DNA of 64,000 bases from Mucilaginibacter sp. (GTDB taxonomy: Bacteria; Bacteroidota; Bacteroidia; Sphingobacteriales; Sphingobacteriaceae): positions 1 through 64,000 of the forward strand of contig JARLHA010000020.1 of assembly GCA_031292485.1 (NCBI GenBank). The letters run 5' to 3'. The stretch's first letter is position 1, and the number at the start of each line of letters is the position of its first letter. The notes below the pieces were generated by a model that saw only the letters and a program-made list of their open reading frames with translations, was not told the origin of the DNA and did no database searches. This document shows positions 47,535-56,358 of this stretch, piece by piece. Both the position numbers and the translations under genes were made by a program.

Positions 47535-49626
47535 AAAGTTTAAATATATTATCTTGTTGCTGATTTGCATATCGGGTCAAATTGCTTTTGCGCAATCGCC
47601 GACAAATCCGAACAATCCTACTTATCCCGGGCAGCAGCGTAAACCCAATTTTAATGATACCACAACTTCCAAACCCGAAACCGCCGACCAGCAACTGGAT
47701 TCGTTGCGGAAAAAAATGGATAATAAGAAGGATACGGTAGTTTTTAACTCGAAATTCATCAGGGTAACCAGCGAAAAGCTGTTGAGAGACAGCACCCAGC
47801 TATTCAGGCTGGATACGAGCCTTCTGAATTTTGAGAATTACAGCCCGCTGCTGCAACCCCGCGACCCCAGGATAAGCCTTGGCTATACGGGTGAACCACA
47901 AAGAAGCCTTTTATTTTCACCTTCAAAAACCATCGGCTTTGATGCGGGCCAACATGAGCTGGATCCTTATTTGTTAAACCCGGATGATATTAATTATTAC
48001 CGTGCACGGGTGCCGTTAACTATACTTGACTTTGTAACGGGTGGTCATAAAGAACAGATTTTAAAGGTTACGCATACCCAAAATGTAAACCCGCAGCTAA
48101 ATGTGGGTTTTAATTTGAACTTTACAGGTTCGCAGGGCTATTATGGCAGTGCATTGCTGGGCCAAAACGTAAGTAACGTAAATGCTGCTTTCTTTAGCTG
48201 GTACGAATCAAAAAATAAAAGGTATAATTTACTCACTAACCTGATATATAATAACTTAAAGTCGCCGATAACGGGGTCCATCTTATCAAACGATACTATT
48301 TTTGTCGAGAAAAATCCGCTTGCTACCACCGATGAGATTTCGCGTTTGCCAAATACCTATGAACAATGGACGGGCAGCAGTTTTTACCTTAAACAATTTT
48401 ATTATATCGGCAGGATCGACAGCCTTAAAAAGAAAGGCGCCAATTCAAGTATTTTACCCACGCAGCGGGTAGCTTATACCTTTTTTGTCGAAAGTAAAAA
48501 ATACAACTTCAGACAAAACGATGCGGATACCTATAACGTGTTCCCTGATTACTATTTCGACTCAAATTATGCCCGCGACTCGCTTACTGTGCATCATTTG
48601 CAAAATAGTTTTTCATACAGTTTTTATTTAAGAAGCAAAGGCGATAAGCCGGTAAAAAACGAGGCTAAACTGGATGTTGGTTTAACGCAGGATATTTATT
48701 CGTATAACCAGTATGTAGCCGACACAATTTTAAACCAGTATGGCGCAAAGATTAACGGCAGAGTGAAAGAGCAGAGTAACGCGTTCCAGGATATTACGTT
48801 GAATGGCAAAATCAGTTATCGTTTCAGTGACAGGTTATTGCTGGAAGGCAACGTGCAGCAAATAGCTGTAGGGCGTGATTTTGGAAATTTTTTATATGAT
48901 GCCAAACTAACACTTGCGGGTGGTGGCAAAGTTGGTAAAATAGTTTTTGAAGGCTATACGCAAAGCAGCGCCCCGCCCCTGGTTTATACAAATTGGGTCT
49001 CGGATCATTTTATTTTCCACAATAAATTCAATAATCAAAAAACCAATAGCTTATCATTTAATTATATAAATGATGCCCTGCAGTTTGACCTTAAAGCGGA
49101 GTATTTTTTAATTGGTGATTATTTGTATTTTGAGGCCCAGCCAAACGGTATTGATGCCCACCCGGTTCAACTGGGTGCTGATATCAATTTGCTGAAGGTG
49201 AGCCTGGGTAAAAGCTTGTCGTACAGGCATTGGCATTTTGATACCTATGCCGTTTATCAAAAAACAGATTACCAGTCAACCCTGCGGACCCCCGAGTTTT
49301 ATAATTACAGCAGCCTGTATTACAAGGGGATGTATTTTGATGTGCTGAATACCAGTATCGGCATCGACGTGCGGTATAATACTGCATATGTGGCGCCATC
49401 CTATGCGCCGGGCTTGGGTCAGTTTTATAACGGCCCCAATGTTACTTTTTCATCCTTCCCGGTGGCTACCGTGTTTTTGAAAGCCACTTTGCAGCGTACC
49501 AACTTTTTTATCATGTATGATTATGCCAACCAGGGTTTGCTAAGCCCCGGTTATTATACCGTTTACAAATACCCGCAACAGGACCATTTGCTGAAGTTTG
49601 GGGTGTCGTGGGCGTTTTATAATTGA
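47527..49626 (+). CDS. Putative outer-membrane porin (Porin_10 type)
   Basis: 699 residues with a signal peptide ending IAFAQSPT. A proline-rich mature N-terminus (SPTNPNNPTYPGQQRKPNF) precedes a long amphipathic-strand region, ending in LLKFGVSWAFYN with a terminal aromatic strand. The family is common in Bacteroidota next to PNP genes, and that order is conserved here. It probably forms a general or nucleoside-related pore; the substrate is inferred from its neighbour only. Confidence 0.8.
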   Translation: MPEKFKYIILLLICISGQIAFAQSPTNPNNPTYPGQQRKPNFNDTTTSKPETADQQLDSLRKKMDNKKDTVVFNSKFIRVTSEKLLRDSTQLFRLDTSLLNFENYSPLLQPRDPRISLGYTGEPQRSLLFSPSKTIGFDAGQHELDPYLLNPDDINYYRARVPLTILDFVTGGHKEQILKVTHTQNVNPQLNVGFNLNFTGSQGYYGSALLGQNVSNVNAAFFSWYESKNKRYNLLTNLIYNNLKSPITGSILSNDTIFVEKNPLATTDEISRLPNTYEQWTGSSFYLKQFYYIGRIDSLKKKGANSSILPTQRVAYTFFVESKKYNFRQNDADTYNVFPDYYFDSNYARDSLTVHHLQNSFSYSFYLRSKGDKPVKNEAKLDVGLTQDIYSYNQYVADTILNQYGAKINGRVKEQSNAFQDITLNGKISYRFSDRLLLEGNVQQIAVGRDFGNFLYDAKLTLAGGGKVGKIVFEGYTQSSAPPLVYTNWVSDHFIFHNKFNNQKTNSLSFNYINDALQFDLKAEYFLIGDYLYFEAQPNGIDAHPVQLGADINLLKVSLGKSLSYRHWHFDTYAVYQKTDYQSTLRTPEFYNYSSLYYKGMYFDVLNTSIGIDVRYNTAYVAPSYAPGLGQFYNGPNVTFSSFPVATVFLKATLQRTNFFIMYDYANQGLLSPGYYTVYKYPQQDHLLKFGVSWAFYN

Positions 49627-49628
49627 GC

Positions 49629-49652
49629 GCCCCAACCCCCTAAAGGGGGAGC
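49629..49652 (+). repeat. CCCCAACCCCCTAAAGGGGGA repeat
   Basis: CCCCC-TAAA-GGGGG palindrome 3 nt after the porin stop, of the same family as 3239-3260. May act as a transcript-end hairpin. Confidence 0.6.
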
Positions 49653-49669
49653 TTGTGATTTGCAACATT

Positions 49670-50779
49670 TTATTGAGTTGGTGGAATTGGAGAACTGCAA
49701 TAGTTTTTCAAAGCATCTAATACCATATCAGTATTACCCCCAAGTTCAACGCTTTTATTCAAATCGCCGCAAATTTTGATTTTTTCTTCGTCAGGGATGT
49801 CAACTTTATCCTTTGCGGCTAAAATAGTAACTTCACTTGAACTGCTTAAAGTACGGCTGCCTTTAAATTCGTACTTTCTGATCCTTGTAAAGGCCCGGTT
49901 GCCGTAAGCCTCCATGTACAAAGGCTCCAATTCAATGGCTTTATTAAAATCAAGTATTGCATTGTCAAAATCAAGGGCGTTGAGCTTTGCTGTGCCCCGG
50001 TCGAAATAAATATCTGAATATTTGTCGTTAAGTTTTTCGGCTTCATTGAGCTTTTTGATCGCGCCTTTAAAATCTTCATCCTTCATTAACTCTTCCGCTT
50101 TCTGTTGCAGGTCATAAAATTTTTTCTCGTCTTTTGTCATGTCCGGAACGAAGTTCACAAAGTTAGTTTGTCTTTTGATAACCCCTGTGGAGTAATAATC
50201 TACCCACAAACCATCATCTTTTCCATCTTTAAAGCTTCCTTTTTGTTTGAGGTTTCCGTTTTGGAAATATTCTTCGGAATAACCATTAGCAACGCCATCA
50301 ATGTAATTTCTGAAATAGTCCTTATTGCCATTTTGATAATAGAGCGTTCGGGTTCCGTTTACTAACCCGTCTTTTAAAGTTCCCTCGCCCTCAATTTTGC
50401 CATTCAGAAAATAGTCTATAAACTTTCCGCTATAGGGTTTTTCGGTTTTTTTTAAATACCACCGGCCATCCTTATGGGCCATTGACAGGGTGCCCGGTAT
50501 CGCTCTTATTTCATTCGGGCGTTTTGCAAATTCCTTTGTTGTCACAAAAATAATCTTGTCGACCGTGTTGTACCCCAGCGCTTTGATCTTATCCTGGTTG
50601 GTAATAACTTCCAGGTGATCAATATCGTCATTCGTCAACGTGCCTGCACTTTTATCAGGGTCGTGAATAATCGGAATGCTGTCAAGTATATAAAGGACCC
50701 TTTCATTTTTTTTTACATCCTGCGCCAAAGAGCTGAATAAAGAAAGGGATAGTATAAGGCTTAGTATAAATTTCATCAT
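49670..50779 (-). CDS. Secreted MORN-repeat and TPR protein
   Basis: 369 residues with a signal peptide (FILSLILSLSLFSSLAQ). Residues about 115-200 hold MORN-like repeats (YFLNGKIEGEGTLKDG, YQNGNKDYFRNYIDGVANGY, YFQNGNLKQKGSFKDG, DGLWVDYYSTG). Residues about 220-310 hold TPR motifs (KGAIKKLNEAEKL, DNAILDFNKAIELEPLYMEA). The C-terminus is a short helical tail. Probably a periplasmic or surface interaction scaffold. The MORN part resembles the smaller protein at 11358-11753. Confidence 0.75.
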   Translation of the reverse strand: MMKFILSLILSLSLFSSLAQDVKKNERVLYILDSIPIIHDPDKSAGTLTNDDIDHLEVITNQDKIKALGYNTVDKIIFVTTKEFAKRPNEIRAIPGTLSMAHKDGRWYLKKTEKPYSGKFIDYFLNGKIEGEGTLKDGLVNGTRTLYYQNGNKDYFRNYIDGVANGYSEEYFQNGNLKQKGSFKDGKDDGLWVDYYSTGVIKRQTNFVNFVPDMTKDEKKFYDLQQKAEELMKDEDFKGAIKKLNEAEKLNDKYSDIYFDRGTAKLNALDFDNAILDFNKAIELEPLYMEAYGNRAFTRIRKYEFKGSRTLSSSSEVTILAAKDKVDIPDEEKIKICGDLNKSVELGGNTDMVLDALKNYCSSPIPPTQ

Positions 50780-50856
50780 AAAATTGGATAAATAAAAGTA
50801 TGTCAGTATTGCGGTAACCTGGCTTAAGACTATCGACTCAAAACTTTAGCCTTCTC

Positions 50857-52161
50857 CTACGTCTTCTGCTTCTTCTTCCTTGCCGCCGGGAACAATACGT
50901 TATTCAGGATCAGCCTGTAACCCGGTGAGTTGGGGTGTAATTTCAAATCGGTAGGAGGGTCGCCCACAATATGCTGGTAATCTTCAGGGTCGTGTCCGCC
51001 GTAAAACGTCCACTGTCCTTTGCCATATTCACCATGGATGTAGCGGGCCTCATTATTGCTTTTCATTTCGCCCATAATGGTAACACCGGGCTTCAGCATT
51101 TTTTCGTTAAACGCTGTGGTTAAACCCATAAAACCTTTGATCACTTTATCATGGTTTTGGGTAAGCATACTGGGCACCACATCCCATTTGGCCGAGAAAT
51201 CAAACAGGGTAAAAAAGTCTTTTGTACGGTCAACCTGCCTGGTGGCGGTAACGTCAATATTGCTGAACTGGTGCGACATGGGGTTCATATCCAGCGTAAA
51301 ATTCTGAAAGGCGAAGGTTTGGGTAAAATCCAGTTTTGATTGAGCATCCGGGTCGGCGGCATCGCCGTCAAACATAGGCCCGCAGATATCTGTATTGGCC
51401 GAGGCAAGGGCGATATCAAAGGTATCTGTACCGGAGCACATGGCGAACAGGAAACCGCCGCCGGCACAAAACGACCGGATATTTTGGGCAACGGCCAGTT
51501 TCATTTGCGATACCTTTTTAAAGCCCAGTTTATGCGCCATGGCTTCCTGGATTTTTTGGTCCTCGTTATACCAGTCGGCAAAGCGGAAGGCGCCGTAAAA
51601 CTTACTGTATTGGCCGGTAAAATCCTCGTGATGCAGGTGCAGCCAGTCGTATTTGGGCAGGTCGCCGCGGATCACTTCTTCGTCATATAAAACATCATAA
51701 GGTATTTCGGCATATTTTAAAACCAGGGTAACGGCATCATCCCAGGGCAGTTTGTTTTTGGGCGAATAAACGGCAATTTTGGGTGCTTTTTCCAGTTTTA
51801 CCACATCCATATTTACGGAAGGGTCGCTTACTTCGGTAATGATCTGGTTTACTTTACCATCGGGGATCACCTCGTAGCTTACGCCGCGGATTTTACATTC
51901 ATCCTCAATTTTCTGTTCGTATTTGGTCATAAAGCTGCCGCCGCGGTAATTGAGCAGCCAGTCGACTTCTTCGCCATTTTTGAGCACCCAAAAAGCGATG
52001 CCATAAGATTTCAGGTGGTCTTTCTGGTCTTCATCCATGGGGATGAGGATGGAGGCGGCCCTTCCGAAAAAAGGTAAAAGGTAAAAGGCGAAAGCTAAAA
52101 GGTATTTGGTGAAAGGCGAAAGGTGAAAAGTGAAGGACCAAAAGCGCTTTATATACTTCAT
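50857..52161 (-). CDS. Secreted 'asparagine synthetase B'-like protein, function unknown
   Basis: 434 residues. After a signal-like N-terminus, the mature start reads ASILIPMDEDQKDHLKSYGIAFWVLKNGEEVDWLLNYRGG, matching a conserved Bacteroidota family that pipelines label asparagine synthetase B. No ATP-grasp or AsnB synthase motif is visible. The segment VAQNIRSFCAGGGFLFAMCSG resembles a glutamine-amidotransferase/DUF4159-like nucleophile loop. The signal sequence itself (about residues 9-35) is encoded by a purine-rich word repeat of the type (GG)TGAAAGGCGAAAGG. Confidence 0.65.
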   Translation of the reverse strand: MKYIKRFWSFTFHLSPFTKYLLAFAFYLLPFFGRAASILIPMDEDQKDHLKSYGIAFWVLKNGEEVDWLLNYRGGSFMTKYEQKIEDECKIRGVSYEVIPDGKVNQIITEVSDPSVNMDVVKLEKAPKIAVYSPKNKLPWDDAVTLVLKYAEIPYDVLYDEEVIRGDLPKYDWLHLHHEDFTGQYSKFYGAFRFADWYNEDQKIQEAMAHKLGFKKVSQMKLAVAQNIRSFCAGGGFLFAMCSGTDTFDIALASANTDICGPMFDGDAADPDAQSKLDFTQTFAFQNFTLDMNPMSHQFSNIDVTATRQVDRTKDFFTLFDFSAKWDVVPSMLTQNHDKVIKGFMGLTTAFNEKMLKPGVTIMGEMKSNNEARYIHGEYGKGQWTFYGGHDPEDYQHIVGDPPTDLKLHPNSPGYRLILNNVLFPAARKKKQKT

Positions 52162-52169
52162 ATTCCTTA

Positions 52170-52517
52170 TTATTTGCTTTGGATGGAAAGTACAGACGCT
52201 AACGCGTCCTGGATAAGCGTTAGCTGTACCTGATTAATGGAACCAGGTTTTTTTATAAAACGATCCTGCGAAACAGAACGGATTTGAAAGCAGTCTGCTG
52301 CCGATGTTTTTGTAAGATTATTATATTTATCAAGGTCGACTTTAATCATCCATACCGTCAAAGCATAGTGTTCTTTCCAATCAGTAAGCGGAACAATTAT
52401 TTTTAAAGGCAATTTTCCGACTGCGTCGTCATTTATTACAACCACAGGACGTGTTTTTTTAATTTCAGCTCCGACAGTAGGATCCAGATCTATTAACCAT
52501 ATTTCACTTTGCTTCAT
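52170..52517 (-). CDS. MazF/PemK-family toxin
   Basis: 115 residues. The start MKQSEIWLIDLDPTVGAEIKKTRPVVVI is the MazF signature (substrate-binding GxE-xxK-RP loop), followed by the beta-barrel core. MazF toxins cleave mRNA at short sequence motifs. It overlaps the antitoxin gene by 14 nt. It lies directly downstream of the asparagine-synthetase-like gene on the same strand but is probably controlled by the antitoxin promoter. Confidence 0.85.
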   Translation of the reverse strand: MKQSEIWLIDLDPTVGAEIKKTRPVVVINDDAVGKLPLKIIVPLTDWKEHYALTVWMIKVDLDKYNNLTKTSAADCFQIRSVSQDRFIKKPGSINQVQLTLIQDALASVLSIQSK

Positions 52518-52716
52518 AAAAATCTTCCTGATCTAAAATAGTAAGGGCTGTCAATTCAGGATCATTTATATAGTCATTGTATAGGATTTCGGCAGATGCG
52601 ATTAACTGTTGCTTTTTTTCTTCCTGCCTTATTTTTTTTATCGTTAGCTCAATAAGTGTTAAACGCTGGCTTACCGGCAGCTTATTTATTTCTGTTATAA
52701 TCTCGCTTGTTCCCAC
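52504..52716 (-). CDS. MazE-like antitoxin of the MazF module
   Basis: 70 residues from GTG 52716 (TTG 52722 possible). The helical segment TSEIITEINKLPVSQRLTLIELTIKKI and the charged tail ILDQEDFYEAK fit an antitoxin of the 'addiction module component' type. TATATTTG just upstream serves as the -7 box. The longer in-frame extension to 52845 would overlap the divergent gene at 52780 and is rejected. Confidence 0.65.
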   Translation of the reverse strand: MGTSEIITEINKLPVSQRLTLIELTIKKIRQEEKKQQLIASAEILYNDYINDPELTALTILDQEDFYEAK

Positions 52717-52779
52717 GTTCAAATATAACGAATAATTGGATAGGGTATTATTTTGAAATAATCTGGTTACATTAGTCTT

Positions 52780-53487
52780 ATGAAAACCTGGACTATATAC
52801 GCGATTATTATGATTACACTTTTTCAATCGTGCACCGATAACCATAAAAGTGAAATTAAATCCGCATTTAATGAACTCGTAAAGAGATATCCTGAATTGT
52901 ATTCAAACGGTGTAATAAACAGCTATACCTTTAAGCGGGAAGTTTATAACAGTGAATATTCCATAAAAATGGAATTGTTTGATCAACCCAATTCGGAAAA
53001 CGAAATAGTCGTTTTATCTGATGAAAAGGGTCAAATATCTGCCATACCATTTCCTGACAATGACCAGCGTTCCTATTGGATATTTCATGATGAAAAATTA
53101 AAACAAAGGGTTAGCAAAAAAAATTTTAATGCAGTCATGCACAAAGCATTTAACCTCTTGGCGATAAAGGAGGGGTATATTAAAGGTATTATATTTAATG
53201 ATATGATGTTTTCGCTTCTACAGGCTACGCCGATATTTGAAGACGATTCCTCTGAAATAAAAAATACAAATAGATCATATCCAGACAGTTGTGGTGTGAT
53301 TGTAAAAAGCAATTTCAAGGCGATATTTGATGGCATACATGAATCTTCATGGATATATCTGAATACATTTAACAATTTTCGCAGGGGTCGCTACTTCCAA
53401 TTTATTGCTGATGAACCATACGGAAGCCCCGGGTTTAAAATCATAGTGTACCGTAGACCATGTGTAATTAAACCAATTTATCTTTAA
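52780..53487 (+). CDS. Hypothetical lipoprotein, 235 residues
   Basis: No family recognised. The first 16 residues fit a lipoprotein signal (YAIIMITLFQSC, lipobox LFQSC with Cys18). The mature protein is mixed alpha/beta with many charged residues and conserved-looking aromatic stretches (RSYWIFHDE, SSWIYLNTFNNF). No repeats. Divergent from the MazEF-like module; the 63-nt gap between the two start regions holds both promoters. Probably an outer-membrane-anchored periplasmic protein. Confidence 0.6.
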   Translation: MKTWTIYAIIMITLFQSCTDNHKSEIKSAFNELVKRYPELYSNGVINSYTFKREVYNSEYSIKMELFDQPNSENEIVVLSDEKGQISAIPFPDNDQRSYWIFHDEKLKQRVSKKNFNAVMHKAFNLLAIKEGYIKGIIFNDMMFSLLQATPIFEDDSSEIKNTNRSYPDSCGVIVKSNFKAIFDGIHESSWIYLNTFNNFRRGRYFQFIADEPYGSPGFKIIVYRRPCVIKPIYL

Positions 53488-53562
53488 ATCACATTTTTTT
53501 ATGAATAAACGCCTGACTTTATTGGTGCCCTCCATTATCTCACTACCGAGCGGGGCATTAGA

Positions 53563-53632
53563 AAAAAATAACCTTTCGCCTTTCGCCTTTCAGCTTTTAC
53601 CTCTTTTCCCCTCTTTTACCTTTCTCCTTTTT
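53563..53632 (+). repeat. Pyrimidine word-repeat tract (CTTTCGCCTTT)
   Basis: Reiterated words CCTTTCGCCTTT and TTTTACCTCTTTTCC before the cyclophilin gene. It is the inverted counterpart of the purine tract that encodes the signal peptide at 52070-52140. Confidence 0.6.
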
Positions 53633-53635
53633 TAC

Positions 53636-53643
53636 TACCTTTG
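53636..53643 (+). promoter_or_regulatory. Candidate -7 box (TACCTTTG) of the cyclophilin gene
   Basis: TAnnTTTG match 22 nt before the ATG at 53666, just after the pyrimidine tract. No TTTG -33 box at the usual spacing. Confidence 0.4.
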
Positions 53644-53665
53644 CCAACCGTTTTAAAATTAAAAA

Positions 53666-54103
53666 ATGAGCAAAGCAATAATAAAGACCGAAAAGGGCGA
53701 CATGACTGTTGAGTTTTTCGACAAGGATGCCCCAAACACTGTAGCCAATTTTAAAAAATTAGCTAAATCAGGTTTCTATGACAATGTGATCTTTCACCGT
53801 GTGATCCCTAACTTTATGGTACAGGGCGGCGACCCAACCGGTACCGGCGCAGGCGGCGCGGGCTACAAAATTGATTGCGAATTAACCGGCGATAACCAAT
53901 ACCATGATCGTGGTGTATTATCAATGGCGCATGCAGGCCCTAATACCGGCAGCTCGCAGTTTTTTATCTGCCATAATCGTACTAATACCGCTCACCTTGA
54001 CAGGAAACATACCGTTTTTGGTAAAGTGATAGAGAATGTGGACATCGTTGATGCGATTCAGCGTGGTGATAAAATTTTAGGGATAGAGGTAATTGAGGAC
54101 TAG
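53666..54103 (+). CDS. ppiB: Cyclophilin-type peptidyl-prolyl cis-trans isomerase
   Basis: 145 residues, the length of a minimal cyclophilin. The active-site block VIFHRVIPNFMVQGGDPTGTG (Arg, Phe, Met, Gln) and the second block SQFFICHNRTNTAHLDRKHTVFGKVIE contain the catalytic residues. No signal peptide, so it acts in the cytoplasm as a folding catalyst. It follows a tract of pyrimidine words and a -7 box. Symbol given for the family. Confidence 0.92.
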   Translation: MSKAIIKTEKGDMTVEFFDKDAPNTVANFKKLAKSGFYDNVIFHRVIPNFMVQGGDPTGTGAGGAGYKIDCELTGDNQYHDRGVLSMAHAGPNTGSSQFFICHNRTNTAHLDRKHTVFGKVIENVDIVDAIQRGDKILGIEVIED

Positions 54104-54187
54104 TGATTAGAGACCGGAGATTAGAGATTAGTTTTAGGCTGCTCTTTAATCTCCGGCCATCGTCTGATCATTATTAAAAAATAAAGA

Positions 54188-54736
54188 ATGAATTTACTGG
54201 GAATAGTTGCAGTATCAGGTAAACCTGGACTATGGAAAGCGCTGGCGCAAAATAAAACCGGCTATATTTTAGAAAGCCTTGATGCATTGAAAACCAAAAT
54301 GGTTGCCAATATTTCAACGGCAAAAATTGCGGCGCTGAATGAAATTACGCTTTTTGGGGAAGACGAAGACATTAAGCTGGTGGATGTTTTTGAAAGAATG
54401 AAAAACGCTGCAAATGTACCGGATGCAAAAGCCGATGGTAAAAAGCTGAGGGATTTTTTCAGGGAAGTAGCGCCTGACCATGACGAGGAAAAAGTTTATG
54501 CCTCTGATATGAAAAAGGTACTGAACTGGTACTCCATTATCAAAGAACTGCCACTATTTGCAGAAGCTGATCCCACTGCCGCAGTCGCTGAAGAGCCTGT
54601 GGCAGCGGAAGAGCCGGTTGCTGTAGCAGAGCCTGCAAAACCTGCTGCTAAGAAAGCGCCTGCAAAACCAGCTAAAGAAGCTGAAGCTGAAAAAGCTCCC
54701 GCAAAGGCAAAAAAACCGGCGGCTAAAAAAGCTTAA
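54188..54736 (+). CDS. DUF5606-family protein with Ala/Lys-rich tail
   Basis: 182 residues. Residues 1-130 match DUF5606 (start LLGIVAVSGKPGLWKALAQNKTGYILESLD, then KVVDVFERMK-like VDVFERMKNAANVP and KKVLNWYSIIKELPLF). Residues 135-182 form a low-complexity Ala/Lys/Pro/Glu-rich tail (AKPAAKKAPAKPAKEAEAEK) that resembles histone H1-like tails and may bind nucleic acid or anion surfaces. Role of the family unknown. A strong terminator follows. Confidence 0.85.
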   Translation: MNLLGIVAVSGKPGLWKALAQNKTGYILESLDALKTKMVANISTAKIAALNEITLFGEDEDIKLVDVFERMKNAANVPDAKADGKKLRDFFREVAPDHDEEKVYASDMKKVLNWYSIIKELPLFAEADPTAAVAEEPVAAEEPVAVAEPAKPAAKKAPAKPAKEAEAEKAPAKAKKPAAKKA

Positions 54737-54755
54737 CAAAAAATTCAACATAAAT

Positions 54756-54787
54756 AAAAACGCCCTGGTTCTTCCGGGGCGTTTTTA
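54756..54787 (+). terminator. Intrinsic terminator after the DUF5606 gene
   Basis: AAAAACGCCCTGG / CCGGGGCGTTTTT stem with a 5-nt loop and T-tract. Confidence 0.88.
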
Positions 54788-54808
54788 TTTTATAATATCA
54801 TTATTTTT

Positions 54809-54913
54809 TGTCATTTCGACGAGGAACGAGGAGAAATCTTATACATCAGATATTCCAGCCTGCAAAGTCCGGATGCAACGCATATAAGATTTCTCCCTAC
54901 GGTCGAAATGACA
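54809..54913. repeat. TGTCATTTCGAC ... GTCGAAATGACA palindromic element
   Basis: About 105 nt with terminal inverted arms TGTCATTTCGAC / GTCGAAATGACA and inner arms GAGAAATCTTATA / TATAAGATTTCTC, bracketing a variable centre. Its regular two-level palindrome suggests a small miniature-element or REP. It sits between the DUF5606 and CDF genes. Confidence 0.75.
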
Positions 54914-54940
54914 GCGGGATTCTACTGCATAGCAATTTTC

Positions 54941-55861
54941 TCAGCAATCCGGCTGTTTACATTCCGCATCTGAAAATTCCGGCTCAAGGGTGCAATGGTT
55001 AATATCCAGGTGTTCCAAACGGTGCCTGAGGTCGCGTTTGATGGCATCGAAAGTTGTAATATATTCAGGGCCGATCACAATATGGGCCGTTAATGCGTTT
55101 TCGGTGGTGCTGAGCGCCCATACATGCATATGATGAACGTCAACAACTCCTTTGTTTTTTAACAATTCGGCTTTGATGTCTTCCAGGTCGATTTTGGTAG
55201 GTACGCCATCCATTTCAAGGCGAAGGCTGTCTTTCAGTAAACTCCAGGTGCCTCTTAATATCACGATAGCGATAATTAAGCTCACCGCGCTGTCTATCCA
55301 GTATAAATGCGTAAAATAGATGATGATACCTGATATCACCACGCCGAATGACACGATAGCATCGATAGCCATGTGCATATAGGCTCCTTTTACGTTCAGG
55401 TCCTTATCCTTGTCTTTTACGAAAAGCCAGGCAGTAAAGGCGTTTATGCCAATGCCGATGAGTGATACCCATGCCATTGTGCCGCCATCAACAGGCTCCT
55501 GTTCGATAAAACGGGTGACCGCCTCATAGCCGATAAATCCAACTGCAACGAACAAGATAAGCGCATTGAAAAACGATACCATGATGGTTGAACGTTTAAA
55601 GCCGTAAGTATAGTTATTGGTAGAATTTACTTTGGTTAATTTAAAGGCAAGCAACGCGAGGGCCAGCCCTGCTACATCGCTTAAATTGTGGCCCGCATCC
55701 GTAAGCAGCGAAAGGGAATGGGTTAAAAAACCTGCAACAACTTCGATAATTACAAATGCCGAATTTAAGATGATACCGATGATAAAAGCCGAATTCAGAT
55801 GATCGAGCTTAGGGGTATGATCGTGATGGTGGTGGTGCGAATGATCGTGACCGTCTGACAT
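54941..55861 (-). CDS. Cation diffusion facilitator (CzcD/ZitB type) metal exporter
   Basis: 306 residues. N-terminal His-rich stretch (HDHSHHHHHDH) for metal binding. Six membrane helices are visible, and HxxxD metal sites are formed by DAGHNLSD (about residue 55) and HMAIDAIVS (about 163). The C-terminal cytoplasmic ferredoxin-like domain reads KGVVDVHHMHVWALSTTENALTAHIVI. Exports Zn2+ and possibly Cd2+ or Co2+ in exchange for H+. TAATTTTG (minus strand 55872-55865) lies 3 nt before the start, a candidate -7 box. Confidence 0.92.
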   Translation of the reverse strand: MSDGHDHSHHHHHDHTPKLDHLNSAFIIGIILNSAFVIIEVVAGFLTHSLSLLTDAGHNLSDVAGLALALLAFKLTKVNSTNNYTYGFKRSTIMVSFFNALILFVAVGFIGYEAVTRFIEQEPVDGGTMAWVSLIGIGINAFTAWLFVKDKDKDLNVKGAYMHMAIDAIVSFGVVISGIIIYFTHLYWIDSAVSLIIAIVILRGTWSLLKDSLRLEMDGVPTKIDLEDIKAELLKNKGVVDVHHMHVWALSTTENALTAHIVIGPEYITTFDAIKRDLRHRLEHLDINHCTLEPEFSDAECKQPDC

Positions 55862-56038
55862 ACGGCAAAATTAGTAAAAAACTGTAAATTAAAATATTGT
55901 CAAAAAAAGATAAGGTACAATATGACAAACAGTAACGCATATTTTACAGCATAATACACGTTATGAGCGCACACTTTAATGCGTTTTCCGAGAGCCAATT
56001 CAATATTTCTTTTTTGTACTGTATGCTACAAAGCGGTA

Positions 56039-56239
56039 GAGGCTGTCTCAAAAGTCGGTTTTATAAAAAGCTTACCAAATAATATTTGCCTCGGTGCTCT
56101 TTGCGTTGTTGTCTCCGTGACCTCTGTGGTTAAATTTCACCACGGAGGGCACGAAGAAGACACAGAGAGGCGCAGAGTTTTTACAGCGCAAAATATAATT
56201 TTGTATAACCCTTCTTTATTTCACTTATGAGACAGCCTC
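56039..56239. repeat. Nested palindrome: outer GAGGCTGTCTCA arms around a CTCTGTG-type repeat
   Basis: Perfect 12-bp outer inverted repeat GAGGCTGTCTCA (56039-56050) / TGAGACAGCCTC (56228-56239). Inside lies a second member of the CTCTGTG family (56091-56176): GCTCTTTGCG, TTGTCTCCGTGACCTCTGTGG / CCACGGAGGGCACGAAGAAGAC. It fills most of the 497-nt gap 55862-56358, the rest of which shows nothing recognisable. Confidence 0.75.
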
Positions 56240-56358
56240 GTTTTTTGGCGATTGGCCACACTTGTGCTGTAAAGTCCGGGTGGCATTCGATTAGTTGTCG
56301 CGTTCTTACATGGATTACCGGGTTACCAGACAAAGATCACGACACACTATTCACTATT

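Noticed and set aside
50857..52161. True asparagine synthetase B
   Set aside because: No N-terminal Cys2 glutaminase and no ATP-pyrophosphatase motif; the protein carries a signal sequence.
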